From: Saururus chinensis | Taxonomy: Eukaryota; Streptophyta; Magnoliopsida; Piperales; Saururaceae | Length of the DNA stretch: 64,000 nucleotides | Reading direction: 5' to 3' | Assembly (NCBI GenBank): GCA_035235625.1 | Contig: CP141140.1 | Location: 40,543,351-40,607,350, forward strand | Shown: in pieces, positions 46,915-57,593 of the stretch | Layout of the letters: every line of letters starts with the position of its first letter | How positions within the stretch are numbered: position 1 is the first letter of the stretch | Position numbers and translations under genes: made by a program | The notes under the pieces: model-generated | Databases searched by the model: none | What the model was told of the DNA's origin: nothing | The model's input: only the letters and a program-made list of their open reading frames with translations

Positions 46915-47405
46915 CATTTCTGGGTTGTGATCTAGTATCTCAGCGAAACATCCAGATTTAATGAGCTCCTTCAGGTATCAATCTGTTTGTCTCCTCATGT
47001 CTTTGTACTTAGTAAATTGTTTGTATTCTGTTTAAACTTTAAACAGCATTATTTGCCCATTTTTTGCATTTGGATGCGTCCATTCTTTGTTTATATTTAG
47101 AGATTTTTAGCCGCCTACCAAGTGTTTGATTATGGAGGAATATAGAGAAGTCCCAAACCAATGAAGTGAACTATGCTAAGGTCATCGATTTGTTGAGTAA
47201 AGCGGGTCTTATGAATGAGGCGGTCTCGGCATTTCGAGAGATGAATGGACATGGTCTTAGTTCGTCGGTTGAAACCTACAACTGTATCATTCAAGGGTTT
47301 GCAAAAAGAGGGGAATTTGATGAAGCGAAATCTTATCTCAAGAGGATGGAAGAAACTGGTGCTTTTCCGGACTCTGAAACATATGACAGTCTTATCCAAA
47401 CTAAT
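46915..47405 (+). pseudogene. PPR-gene fragment, copy B, part 2
   Basis: Continues 20585-20727 after the copia insertion: an exon with HFWVVI (stop) YLSETSRFNELLQ, an intron from about 46974, and an exon from about 47115 reading NYAKVIDLLSKAGLMNEAVS, AFREMNGHGLSSSVETYNCI and FAKRGEFDEAKSYLKRMEET. These are pentatricopeptide repeats, helical RNA-binding units of organelle-targeted proteins. A one-base deletion precedes the second exon (VFD-LWRN). The PPR reading ends near 47400 and the sequence then changes to another gene. Confidence 0.85.
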
Positions 47406-47677
47406 GAAATTGTATTGAAATTTTTTTTGCTTTTCCGGATTCATATATCCATGTGTGCATTTGAAATTGTTTATGTTTGAGCTTTTAATTTCTTTTGTTG
47501 TCACTATTAAGTCGAGCCAAACTAATGATTTTCAAACTGATGTGTTATCAATTTGCGATGTTTGTTGAATGTTAATGATTCTTTCTTGAAATATAGTTAT
47601 TCACCACACGATAAAATTTGGATTAATGGAAGAACGAAACTCTCATGCAGCACTTTAACGAATGATGCAGGATACAA

Positions 47678-47795
47678 GATAACTGGCCATTGAATGATCC
47701 TTTACCATCTTACGGACGGGGACGAGAGCGACCTGGAGGGAGGTATATGAGCTTTATTAATGGTGATGGCGTTCGTGATGTGATAATTACAGGTG
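47678..47795 (+). pseudogene. Polygalacturonase (GH28) exon fragment
   Basis: Reads DNWPLNDPLPSYGRGRERPG and GRYMSFINGDGVRDVIITG, the conserved N-terminal block of plant polygalacturonase-like glycoside hydrolases, which degrade pectin in the cell wall. It is truncated exactly where the family continues with NGTIDGQG. No catalytic aspartates are included. Confidence 0.8.
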
Positions 47796-47875
47796 CCTCG
47801 CGAATCTCTAACTCTCTCAAGTTTTTTGAGATTCTTCCTTCAAGGCTATGTTTAGGATGGTTTATTCTTTATCTG

Positions 47876-48360
47876 TCTTCCATTCACTCGTCATTGGACC
47901 TGCTACTGTTGGAGGCATACAAGCTGGAGCTTTTAAGATTGGTGAGACAGCAGGAACACTTGATAATATTATTCAGTGCAAGCTTTTAAAATGAGTAGAG
48001 CTTTGCTAATGCATTTTCCACCAAATTCAATAACAAAACTATAGCTTCTACCCTTAAGTTGAATACATCACTATGACTCCAGTGTTAGTTACTGATTTTT
48101 GTTGAATAGCTAGATCTGAAAGTTAGGTTGATGATCACAGGGTGGCATGTCAAATGAATTCTATAACACAATTGCGCGTGTTACAGATAGCATATATGAG
48201 GGTATGTGCTTGCTTCCTATAAAATATTTGTTGATATGGTGGATTATAAAGTGTATCACATGAAAGTTTTTCGCTCCTATAAGGTTTTCATGTAAATTGA
48301 AACTCCTGCAGGCATAGCAATTGGAGGAGATGTTTTTCCAGGTGCCACTCTTTCTGATTT
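47876..48360 (+). pseudogene. ATP-citrate lyase beta subunit, three-exon fragment
   Basis: Exon pieces: 47876-47986 ([19 protein letters not shown], then [11 protein letters not shown]), 48141-48201 (GGMSNEFYNTIARVTDSIYE) and 48312-48360 (GIAIGGDVFPGATLSD). In plants this subunit (ACLB) makes cytosolic acetyl-CoA. The pieces are consecutive in the family, but a stop after the first exon and truncation on both sides show it is a relic. The GT..AG introns are kept between them, so the source was genomic DNA, not mRNA. Confidence 0.88.
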
Positions 48361-48830
48361 CTTGTTTTCAGGGCCTTTTCTCCTAGTTTCTAAAGTTAAA
48401 CAAGTTCAGAAAAGCTTTAACTGGAATGATTTTTTGTAAAATATCTTATTGGAAAGGAAATATTCTGTCTAACAAAGGTTTTTTAGACTAATTTTTGTCA
48501 TGCAATTTAAGTGATTGTTTTGCCTCCAATTCTCTGAGCACATTTGTGAATTATGATCCTGGTGCACCAACCTGTCTGTTGAAAACATTTGGCTTTCAGC
48601 TACAATCATAAGTATAGTTGTAAAAATTAAGTTTCAATTTGAAGGAAGAACGTAATGTGAAGATTCTGACTACTAAAAATCAAAACTTTAAAAACCAGAG
48701 TGAATATTATGCTGAAGATATAAATGCTTCCAAATCCAGCTCTGTCCCAAAATAAGTGTCCCATTTGATATTTCAAACTTTAGATTTTCTCTATTTAATT
48801 TCTCATGTCTATTTGCCCTTTGTGTTTCAG

Positions 48831-49166
48831 AAAAAGCGGCCAAGCAGGGTGACTGAACTAGAAACGTAGCTGACTCAACTCCAGGAAGATCTAAAGAACA
48901 CAAAAGAGCAACTGGGTGCATCCAAGACATGCAAACTGGACACTCAGCAAGAGGCAGAAGGAACCAAAAAACAGCTCGCATATATTGCTGCTAAATTAGA
49001 TGACTCCCAGAAACAGCTTCTTGACCTGTCAGCATCTGAGGAGGCTCGGCTTCAGGAACTTTGCAAGATCTCCCAGGAAAGGGACCGTGCATGGGAATCA
49101 GAGCTTGAAGCTTTGCAAAAGCAACACTCACGGGATTCAGCTGCTCTATCTTCTGCCTTAACTGAG
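48831..49166 (+). pseudogene. ROP-interactor (ICR/RIP) coiled-coil exon fragment
   Basis: Reads KKRPSRVTELET, stop, LTQLQEDLKNTKEQLG and SASEEARLQELCKISQERDR, then AWESELEALQKQHSRDSAAL: the long coiled-coil exon of 'interactor of constitutive active ROPs' proteins, scaffold partners of plant ROP GTPases. A TAG near 48867 breaks the frame. Only this one exon is present. Confidence 0.85.
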
Positions 49167-49439
49167 TACTATTGAGATGCTGACTCAGAGGGGCCAAAAG
49201 CTTCCTGTGGGATCTATAGTACGTGTTTCACCTTTCTTCTTTCCCCCGCACAGTTTGATTGTAAGTTTTATCCTCATTTTGAAGCAGATGCAATCAAATG
49301 TATATATGATTTTTTTAACAAAAAATTTTAATTTTAAATTTTTTATTTTTTTTAAAATTTCCAACAACGATGGTAATATCACTTTAAAAAAAATATTTTT
49401 TTCCTAATTTTTTTGAATTAATTTTTAAATTATTTAAAA
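49167..49439. other. Transition region without gene
   Basis: After the ICR exon, sequence becomes extremely AT-rich with homopolymers. No gene seen. Confidence 0.4.
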
Positions 49440-49967
49440 AAAATAACAATAGCGATAGCTACGGCCATCGATGATGTCATTTTTTTAAAAAATTTATTTT
49501 TTTCTAATTTTTTAAAATTAAAATTTTAAAACTAACTTTAAAAAAAATATAAATTTAAAAAATTTTAAAACTAACTTAAAAAAAAAATGACATTAGCGAC
49601 GATTGTAGCCATCGTCATTGTTATATTGGTCATAGCTCAAACAAAGCGTTTCAGTGACGGCCTACAATGAGTGTCACTAAAAAATGAGTTTCAATGATGG
49701 CAATAATGGTTGTTGCTAAAAACATATACATTAATGATGGTTACAACTGTTGCTAAAGCCACATAAAATGTTGCTATGAACTCAACGACAACGTGTAGGA
49801 AGGATTTTCAGCGATGGTCATGGTCGTCGCTGAAAACCAAATTGACCATCATTAATACTATATGTAATGTTATCAGTAGTGATGACCCCTTGACTGTTGC
49901 TAATACCTTTAGTGACGGTTAAGGTTGTTTTTAGTGACCGTCACTAAAAATCAATTTTTTTGTTGTG
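49440..49967. repeat. CACTA-like right terminus with subterminal repeats (different family)
   Basis: Repeats of the form 'agcgatggtcatggtcgtcgctgaaaa' and 'agtgaccgtcactaaaaa' (short inverted units) run from about 49450 and end TCAATTTTTTTGTTGTG at 49967. In reverse this is CACAACAAAAAAA, close to a CACTA end. No paired left end was found with confidence. 'tagcgatggc' near 19890 is a weak candidate for the left subterminal region. Confidence 0.55.
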
Positions 49968-51149
49968 GCAAGTAAGCCTTACCACAGTAATGGCCATGTA
50001 CCATGTAGCTACAAACTCAAGGAACAAATTTGCACCAATTCGGACATGTGAATATATTGGTGTTTAGGGCTGCCAATGGTACCCGTTTTACTGTTCTACC
50101 GTCTGTACCATAAAATTTATTCAATGGGTAAATAAGAGGATAATTTTATCCAACTGTTATCTTAATGGAAGGTAATGGAAAAAGTTCTTCCATACCTGTT
50201 TATCCGTTACCCGTTTGTCATATTTAAAATATATATATATATACATATATATATCATTTGTTAGTCTTAAGTGGTTTAATTTTAAAAGAGACTAACTTAT
50301 GATCTTTTAAAATAATCATCATGTCATGATTCACCAGGGTGATTTACTCAACGAAAGATATCATTCAAATCCAAATATTTATTGTATTTATTTAACTACT
50401 TTCAACCATTTACTATAGTTGTTACAAGCTACTATTTGGAAGATAATTTCCTCTTTCTAGAATTTTATATCTAACTTTATTTTTTTAATAAAAAAATATA
50501 TTTATAATTTATATTATCTTAAACTAACTTCGCTTTGATGTTTTCCATTTAGTTGATTTGTCTAATTTTTATGGTCTCATTAGGTCACAATTCATCTTTA
50601 ATTATATATGATAAAATCTTAACTAGCTACATAGACACTTTGTACAAAATATGTTTACAATTCTTAGGTTAATTTAGATTCAATTTTGATAACTCAAACA
50701 CATGAGTCTTTTTTATGTTTTTAGTAATTAAACTTGTGGAATGTTTGTTTGTGTAAGGAAATAATTAGTGGGTTTGGAGTAGGATTGTTGAGTGAGCTTT
50801 ATTTTACTCTAAGCTAGACTCAAATTAGCTCAAATCAAAGCTTGAACTTAGGCTAATATAATGAAACTCTTGTTTGGCCCATCTCGATTAGCTTAGTTTG
50901 AGTGTTGGTTGGCTTAACTTTGAATTGAGTGGTATAAGTGATTTATTTTGAGATTTGGTATATGTTGGTTGGAATCATGATTATGTTACAAATCATGTTT
51001 ATATATGAGATTGCAAAATTTAGAATGATTTAGTTATTGAAATAGGTTGGAATCAATAAGTTTTGAATGACCAAATAGGTTTAAGTGAAACTTTGAATAG
51101 GTTTAAGTGAAATTTTATCTAAAATATGGGGAACTAATTTAAATTTTTT

Positions 51150-51800
51150 AGGTGATGATGTCATCATCCGATCAACCTGGGTTGACTTAACCCAGTCCAA
51201 TGCTTTAAAAACCGGCCTGGCCATTGACCCAAATTGGTTGTTGGGCCGGGTTAATTGGGTTCAACCGCCAGTCAACCTGGGTTGACCCGATTTTTCCATA
51301 TATTAGAATAAATAGAAAGTTAGGTACAATATTTACACAAAATCATTGTAACTCAATTGGTTAGAGTATAAATGCTATTTTTATCACAACATGGGTTCGA
51401 ATCCCGCCGTGGAGATTTTTTTTTAGAGCAATGTAAAATAGATAAATATTAAATAAAATAAAAATGTGTATAAACAAACTTGTTGCAGCTTGGTGGGTTA
51501 GGCTTGCTGATGGGCTCTCACAGAATGTGAGTTGGAAAATAGTCTCCAACATGAATTTTTTTCATGAGAGTATTAAATCGGTTTGACCCAGGTAGCGGGT
51601 AGGCGGTTCAACCGGCCGTGTCATGTTGACCCGGTCAGGTTAACTTAACTAGTTAAAGTAGATGAACCTGTCAGATTTATGAACTGGGTCCGATTGAGCC
51701 CGGTCGAACTGGCAGGGCTAACCCGGTTTTTAAAACATTAGCCCGACCACTAATCTGGGTCAAGCTCCCTGGTTGGATTTTAAAACATTGCTTTAAAAAG
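51150..51800. repeat. Nested GGGTTGACC-rich repeat with a tRNA-like segment
   Basis: Starts near 'gatcaacctgggttgac' and ends near 'taaaacattgcttt'. 'atgctttaaaa' before and 'ttgctttaaaa' after may be remnants of a target duplication. GGGTTGACC/GGTCAACC words appear on both sides, consistent with an inverted-repeat element of unknown superfamily. Confidence 0.45.
51343..51415 (+). other. tRNA-like sequence (box A and box B)
   Basis: 'ctcaattggttagag' fits the D-arm/box A and 'gggttcgaatcccgc' the T-arm/box B of a tRNA, about 73 nt overall. The acceptor and anticodon stems are poor, so this is a tRNA pseudogene or a SINE-type promoter rather than a working tRNA. Confidence 0.5.
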
Positions 51801-52010
51801 ATATTAATGGATAATGAGCATCACTACATGTGGTCTCATTTTTGCTTTTAATGCACATTTAAATATAGATGGTCGTGAGAAGACAATTATTATTCTCACA
51901 TTGGGATTCTTCTCAAACAGGCACTAGATGGATATCTTGAAGCTAGACTCATATAATAGGAAATAATTATTAAAAAATAAGTAGTTTACATATATATATG
52001 GAAAAACTTA

Positions 52011-52193
52011 ATATGATCCCGGGCTCATGCGCGCCGGCGTGTGCCCAGGCTCATTAAGCCGTTGGATTTATATCTGACGGCCCATCAAACTCACGGGTTT
52101 AAATGCCCTGTAAGTTTGATGGGCCGTCAGATGTAAATCCGACGGCCGCATGAGCCTGGGCGCACGCCAGCGCGCGTGAGCCCGGGCTCATAT
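52011..52193. mobile_element. Foldback MITE, 183 bp
   Basis: Left arm 52011-52091 and right arm 52113-52193 are inverted copies (for example 'gcccatcaaact' and 'agtttgatgggc', 'gatcccgggctca' and 'tgagcccgggctc'), with a 20-nt centre. GC-rich in contrast to its surroundings. The superfamily is not clear because no convincing target duplication is seen. Confidence 0.8.
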
Positions 52194-52201
52194 AAACGGG
52201 A

Positions 52202-52204
<3 letters not shown>

Positions 52205-52265
<61 letters not shown>
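52205..52265. repeat. TA microsatellite
   Basis: About 30 TA repeats next to the foldback element. Confidence 0.95.
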
Positions 52266-52268
<3 letters not shown>

Positions 52269-52592
52269 TAATATATGTATCCATTTATGTTTATTGTTTA
52301 ATCTTTACAATTTATTTGCAACAACTATAAATAAGAGTAGTAATTATGTTAGTTTTTTACCTTAGTAATATTTAATTAAGTGAATAAAAAAAAATTATTT
52401 TAGCTTTTTTAGCACATTTTAAAAAATGTAATGGATAATGGTTATCCGATTAACCGGCCGTTTATTAGTGGAAGGTACGGTTATGGAAGTACCTATACCG
52501 TTTACTTAATGGAACGGTTATGGATAAAGATTTCGGTAATGGAATAGGTTATACCGTAACTGTATCATTCTGTTGGCAGCCCTACTGGTGTT

Positions 52593-55500
52593 GGTTTGTA
52601 TGAGAAGTGTAGCAAAACAAATCGAGAAGGACAAAATGCTTCTAATGCATATTTAAGCTACAAGATATATCATCCCCTTTAAATAAAAATCAAATTTTAA
52701 TTTAGCTAAAGCTTGTGCACATAATTTCTATGTGTTCTAATGAAAATATGCAAAACAATCACCAAGCAAACACATACGAATTTTTTATATGAAACCTTTT
52801 AAGGGAAAAACCAAAAGGCACAATCCAAATAAGCTATGCACTATGCAAACTAGAGATTACAAATTTACTGGTTTATAAAGGCAAAAGACTCATCTTTGTC
52901 TTCAAACGGTTGGTTATTCACACCCCTCCAAACTTTGAATCAACTACTTTATAGTTGTTTATTAGAAAAGGTTTAATCTTCATGCCTGATTGTGATTTCA
53001 ACAAATCCAAAATTTAATGTGTGCCCCCTTTAGCACAAAACTCCTTTTACTTGATATTCTCAGCAATAATCTTCATCAAATAACTTGCCACAACAAGTCT
53101 TTTGTGCTCTAATCGTGATTAATTACTCTTTTGATAATGGTAGTAAAACTCATGAGCATGAAGACTTAATCTCCTTAAAATCCATTATAGGGGGTTAGTC
53201 AATCAATATTTTAAAATACTGAATTTAGAATATCAGATTTTAAAATATAATCCAAATTCCTCGATTTGAACGGTTCAATTTATAAATATTTGGATGCCCA
53301 AATCCTGTATTGGTAGAATCCCTGGATTTGAGTGGCCGGATTTCAAAATAATTAACTCAAAAATAAAGTTTAATCTACAATTTTTAAATATGACTAGACC
53401 ATAATTTATTAGAGTTTAATAACATCAAACATGTTATTAGCACATAAAATAAAAACACTTATATTGTAAAATCAACTATTTAAATAAAATTAATTGTAGA
53501 AGCACAAAAGGACCATTGCACTTCCTTCAACATCCCTTTATGGCTTGATGGGCCTATGGAAGGCCGTATCGGCCGATACAGATATATATTAATTGATACA
53601 TATCTATATCAACCGAGACCGATACAATATAAGGGCAATACACCCTCCACGTAAAATTGATACATATCCATCGTATTGACCCATACCTTATTGATACATA
53701 TGATATGTATCGCTGCAATATTAATTTATTATTTATTTTAATTTAATTTTTTTAAAATATATTTGAAAAAAAATTAAATTTTTTCCTAAAAACATCACGA
53801 ATCACAGGTATCTCAATTTTGATGCCTACTATGCTGACTACTTTCTTATTACCATTGGCAAACTACACACTCACACATTTCCAGAATACCAAATTTTTCA
53901 TTTTTCCCGAATACCAAATTTTTCATTTTTCCCTTATCTTCAATTTGCACTCTTCTTTCCATAGATAATTTTACACAAATATAGTGTTCTAGCTTTATCA
54001 TCGTATGGATGATGGATCCATAAACAAACAAATAAAGAAGTTGCGGCTTACAACCACACGATTATACACAAATAGAGCAGCTTCCCATGGTTAAATATTG
54101 GCCTCCATTAAACAGCCAAATTTCATGTCTTACGAAGCATATTGAGCATAAAAGCAAAATTTTTATATGGTCAGATACAAAATTTATGAATTTAAAACCC
54201 TGCTTGAATCCCCACTGCCAACTTCACCCCCAAACCCACCGTGACAACCACCAGTACCATATTACACCCACAGGTCTATCATTAGCATAGTTCACACGGA
54301 TGTTGCAACGATGGAGTTCCTGAAAATATGATCACAACAACACCAAAAGAGGAATTTGATTAGCATCTATCAGATCTTTGACATCATTAAAGGAGAAATT
54401 GGAAGCACTTAGCTGGTTAAGGCATTGTGGCAGATTCATTAGTCGTGAAGTTTATAGATCCAAAGCCCCTTGATCTATCTCCCTGTGTCTCTATCAGTAA
54501 CAACCTTTGCTGTAAGAAATAAGAATAGGCATCATTCCTGCATCTCATGCAGTTACCAATTGAGAAATTAATTGAAACATTCAGAAATTTCAGCATCAAC
54601 GCGTCTTGAGGGAATGCAAAACAAACATTAAGTTACTGCATTTACAAATTCATTTAAGATTGTCAATTGTTCAGATATCTTAAACAGCTTTATACGACTT
54701 CAGTTTTTTCTAAATGTGCATGGTGTCAGCAGCTAACAGTTACATGTGCATGGAATAATCAAATAAAGGACTCTGGTAATCATAATTGTGAACAACCGCT
54801 ATATCCTGTAAGGTCTAAAGCCAACCAAGATTACAGTCATTTCTTCTATCCGTCAACTTATGGGGATAATTACAATCAATATTACTTGTTACTAGACTAT
54901 CAGCTGCATAAATTGGGCAATTCAATTTGTTATATTTTTCAAAGAAGGAAAAAAAGGATCATCTATTAGCCTAATAGCTATGTGCTTAACTTTCCCAAAA
55001 CTGCCAAAGGGAATAACCATATATTGAAATCGATTGAACGGACATTTGCCCCTTTAAAACAGGGTTAAAGTAACACATGTGTTTGGAAGAAACAGAAATG
55101 TCATTCAAAGAAGACTAAAACCAAAAATTGATATTTTAGAAGGAAAAATGAAATGCTTTGATGCCCATATGGAGGAAGAACTCAGACAAAGGTATGACCT
55201 TTATGCTGCTCTCCGCCATCTTCAGCCTTCTCCCCTAACTGAGTCACTGGTGTGCCACTATTGAAGGTTAAATCTGTGCTCTTGGGCTTCGATGAAGACG
55301 ACAACACCGACCCCTCTTGCTGCGTCAAACTTTGAGTCATCCCTCAGCGTCCAAACTCAATCCCGGCTGCCTCTTCCATTGCCGGTGATGGAAAAGACAT
55401 CAACGATGGGTCACGTGCAAATATCTAGCCTACGCAGTTAATTTATTTTAAAAAGAAAAGCAGTCATGCAAAGGACGAGCTGAAGCGAAGGAGACATGGC

Positions 55501-57545
55501 CCATACTTTCTATCCAAGAAGCTCGAGGGAGATGAGATCTCTGCTGGTCTCGTATGAAGAATAAAGAGGAAACAATAGCGGATGATGGACCTCCTTTTCC
55601 GGCAAGCGCTATCGTGCAGGTGGCTCATGGCGACGACAGACAATAGGACTATAGGAGGGACCAAGGGAGCTGGTCGATTGGAGTTGTGGACCTTCTAGTC
55701 TCTGCTGGAAATAGAAGACGATCGAAGGATTAGAAGCCCTGCTAGAGAGAAGGGGGTAAACAGAGAATGGGAGAGGGAGAGAGAAGAGAGGAGGGCTGGG
55801 ACCAAAATTGGGGGTGACCATGAGCGGATTATCTTCGAAGAGGAGAAAAAGACAGGGACAACCAGAATCGGAGACGACCACCGTAGCGTAAAAAAATCAC
55901 ACAGAACAGAAGAGAGAAGGGTTCAAAGAGAGTGAGAAGAGACGAGGGATTGAATATTACTTGGAAGAGGAGGTGCCCTTCCTAGTAAAACCCGACCTCA
56001 GTTCGCCGGAAAGATGGTGAGTTCAAGAGCTTCAATGGCCGAATGCAGCAGCTCGCCCTTTGTTTCACGATGAGCCCAATCATTTTAAAAGATCACCTCG
56101 CGAAGTGGTGTTCTGAAATGACCCGAACACGTTATAATTCATCGCTCTAAATCTAAATTAGGAAAAAGCTAACTAAGTTTTGACTAACTCTATACTTTAA
56201 ATTGGGATTTTATTACTTGATCCACTAACATTATATTTATAATATTATATTTTAAATTTTTATGAGCTAACGCAGAATTTAAAATATAGTATATACAATT
56301 GAGAATAACTAACGCTAAACTTTAAAATTTACAGATTTTATTTTTAAATCCTAATTGACTAACTCCCTCCCTGTTAGAGAAGTTTCACCCATATTCTCCA
56401 ATTTTTAAGCTTTTCAATCTTCTCCTCTCACATTCTAAACTCTTTATATAGAGCCCCCATGTCCAATAAAAAAGTTTAGTTCAGCTGGGTATTTAAATTA
56501 AATTATAATGGTTTAATTTAAGAAATTGTGGGCTCAAATGAACGATCGTTTCGCTGGGCAATTGATCTTTTACCTATTCCATCCAACCTAGACACTCCAA
56601 GAGATTGATCATTCTTCTAAGCGGTCAAATCTACCTCTTAGTTGAAAATTTTGGATAAGCATTCACTAACTGATCAATCGATCTAGCATGAGATCTTTTG
56701 ATTATGATATCAGAGAACCTTTTGCACTTCAATTGTGGTTGATCGATCCATTGACTCAACAATTGATCACTTTGAACACAAATGTGAATTTCCATTCAAA
56801 AAATTTTCATCACTCAACTACAGTCTCAATTAAGGTTCCCTTTACCCCGAGGTGTGTGAGTGTGATGTGTGTACATGTTTTTGCATGTCAAAACACTGTT
56901 TGAGTCTTCTTCCAACTTCACCTTCAAAATATGATCTTCAAACTTAACATGAAAGAAAATTAAACACAAATATGTCATTGTTTTGATAAAAGAAATAAGT
57001 TATTATATTACATATGACACATATGTTCATACAAAAAGCAAGCTAGCCAAATTTAGATGTAGCCTTGTGATGCACACAATCAATTTAGGCAACTTAAGCA
57101 ACATAATGTTCATTTCGGCACTATGCATGCAACGGCTATGAAGTTTTTATTTTCAACAAGGCCATAAGGCAGAACGGCTGACTTGTGGCTTTATAAGCCA
57201 TAGCTCCTAGCCGATGGGGCTTTTGGCATAATGGTTAGACATCCGGTAGCTTTTCCTTGCAACCAACTCTAAAGCTAGGCATCATACAAATATCATAATA
57301 TTTTTGTTCAACCAACCCCTCTATCTAGCACAAGATATTTTTTTTATATTGTTGGAGTGACAACTAAAGTGGTTGTACATGCTACCCAAACCAAAGTTTA
57401 TCGAATGGCCCCAAAATACTCCACAAGACTCTTCGATGCTATTTATGGGAAGGGGGCCAAAACTCAAGTATGCTTAACTCATTAGCACCCCTATCCTTGA
57501 TAGCATTAGCATTTTCTTTCAAGTCCAATCTCTCTCTCTCTCTAA

Positions 57546-57550
<5 letters not shown>
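52593..57550. other. Intergenic stretch without recognisable gene
   Basis: AT-rich. 53563-53712 contains several 'gtatcggccgatac' / 'tatgatatgtatcg'-type palindromic words, perhaps a degraded MITE. 55270-56130 is less AT-rich with purine-rich strings but no protein frame that I recognise. Words like 'tgatcgatcc' at 56660-56770 resemble those at 8300-8540. Confidence 0.45.

Positions 57551-57590
<40 letters not shown>
57551..57590. repeat. TA microsatellite used as insertion target
   Basis: About 20 TA repeats immediately left of the long LTR-like unit, resumed at 62530-62546 on its right side. Confidence 0.95.

Positions 57591-57593
<3 letters not shown>

Larger units (their letters stand above)
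50065..52584. mobile_element. Non-autonomous hAT-type element, 2520 bp, with nested repeats
   Basis: Ends TAGGGCTGCCAA and TTGGCAGCCCTA (perfect 12-bp inverted repeat apart from context), flanked by 8-bp duplications TTGGTGTT and CTGGTGTT (50057-50064, 52585-52592; one change). Subterminal regions contain 'taccgttt/ggtaatgg' words. No transposase gene. The interior has been enlarged by nested repeats (about 51150-51800 and 52011-52265). Confidence 0.85.

Noticed and set aside
54667..55264. Open frames of 100 and 61 codons that could be exons
   Set aside because: No recognisable domain, no convincing splice borders, AT-rich context.
57210..57260. Box-A-like 'ggcataatggttagac', suggesting a tRNA or SINE
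   Set aside because: No box B at a suitable distance and no cloverleaf; chance or a very old relic.
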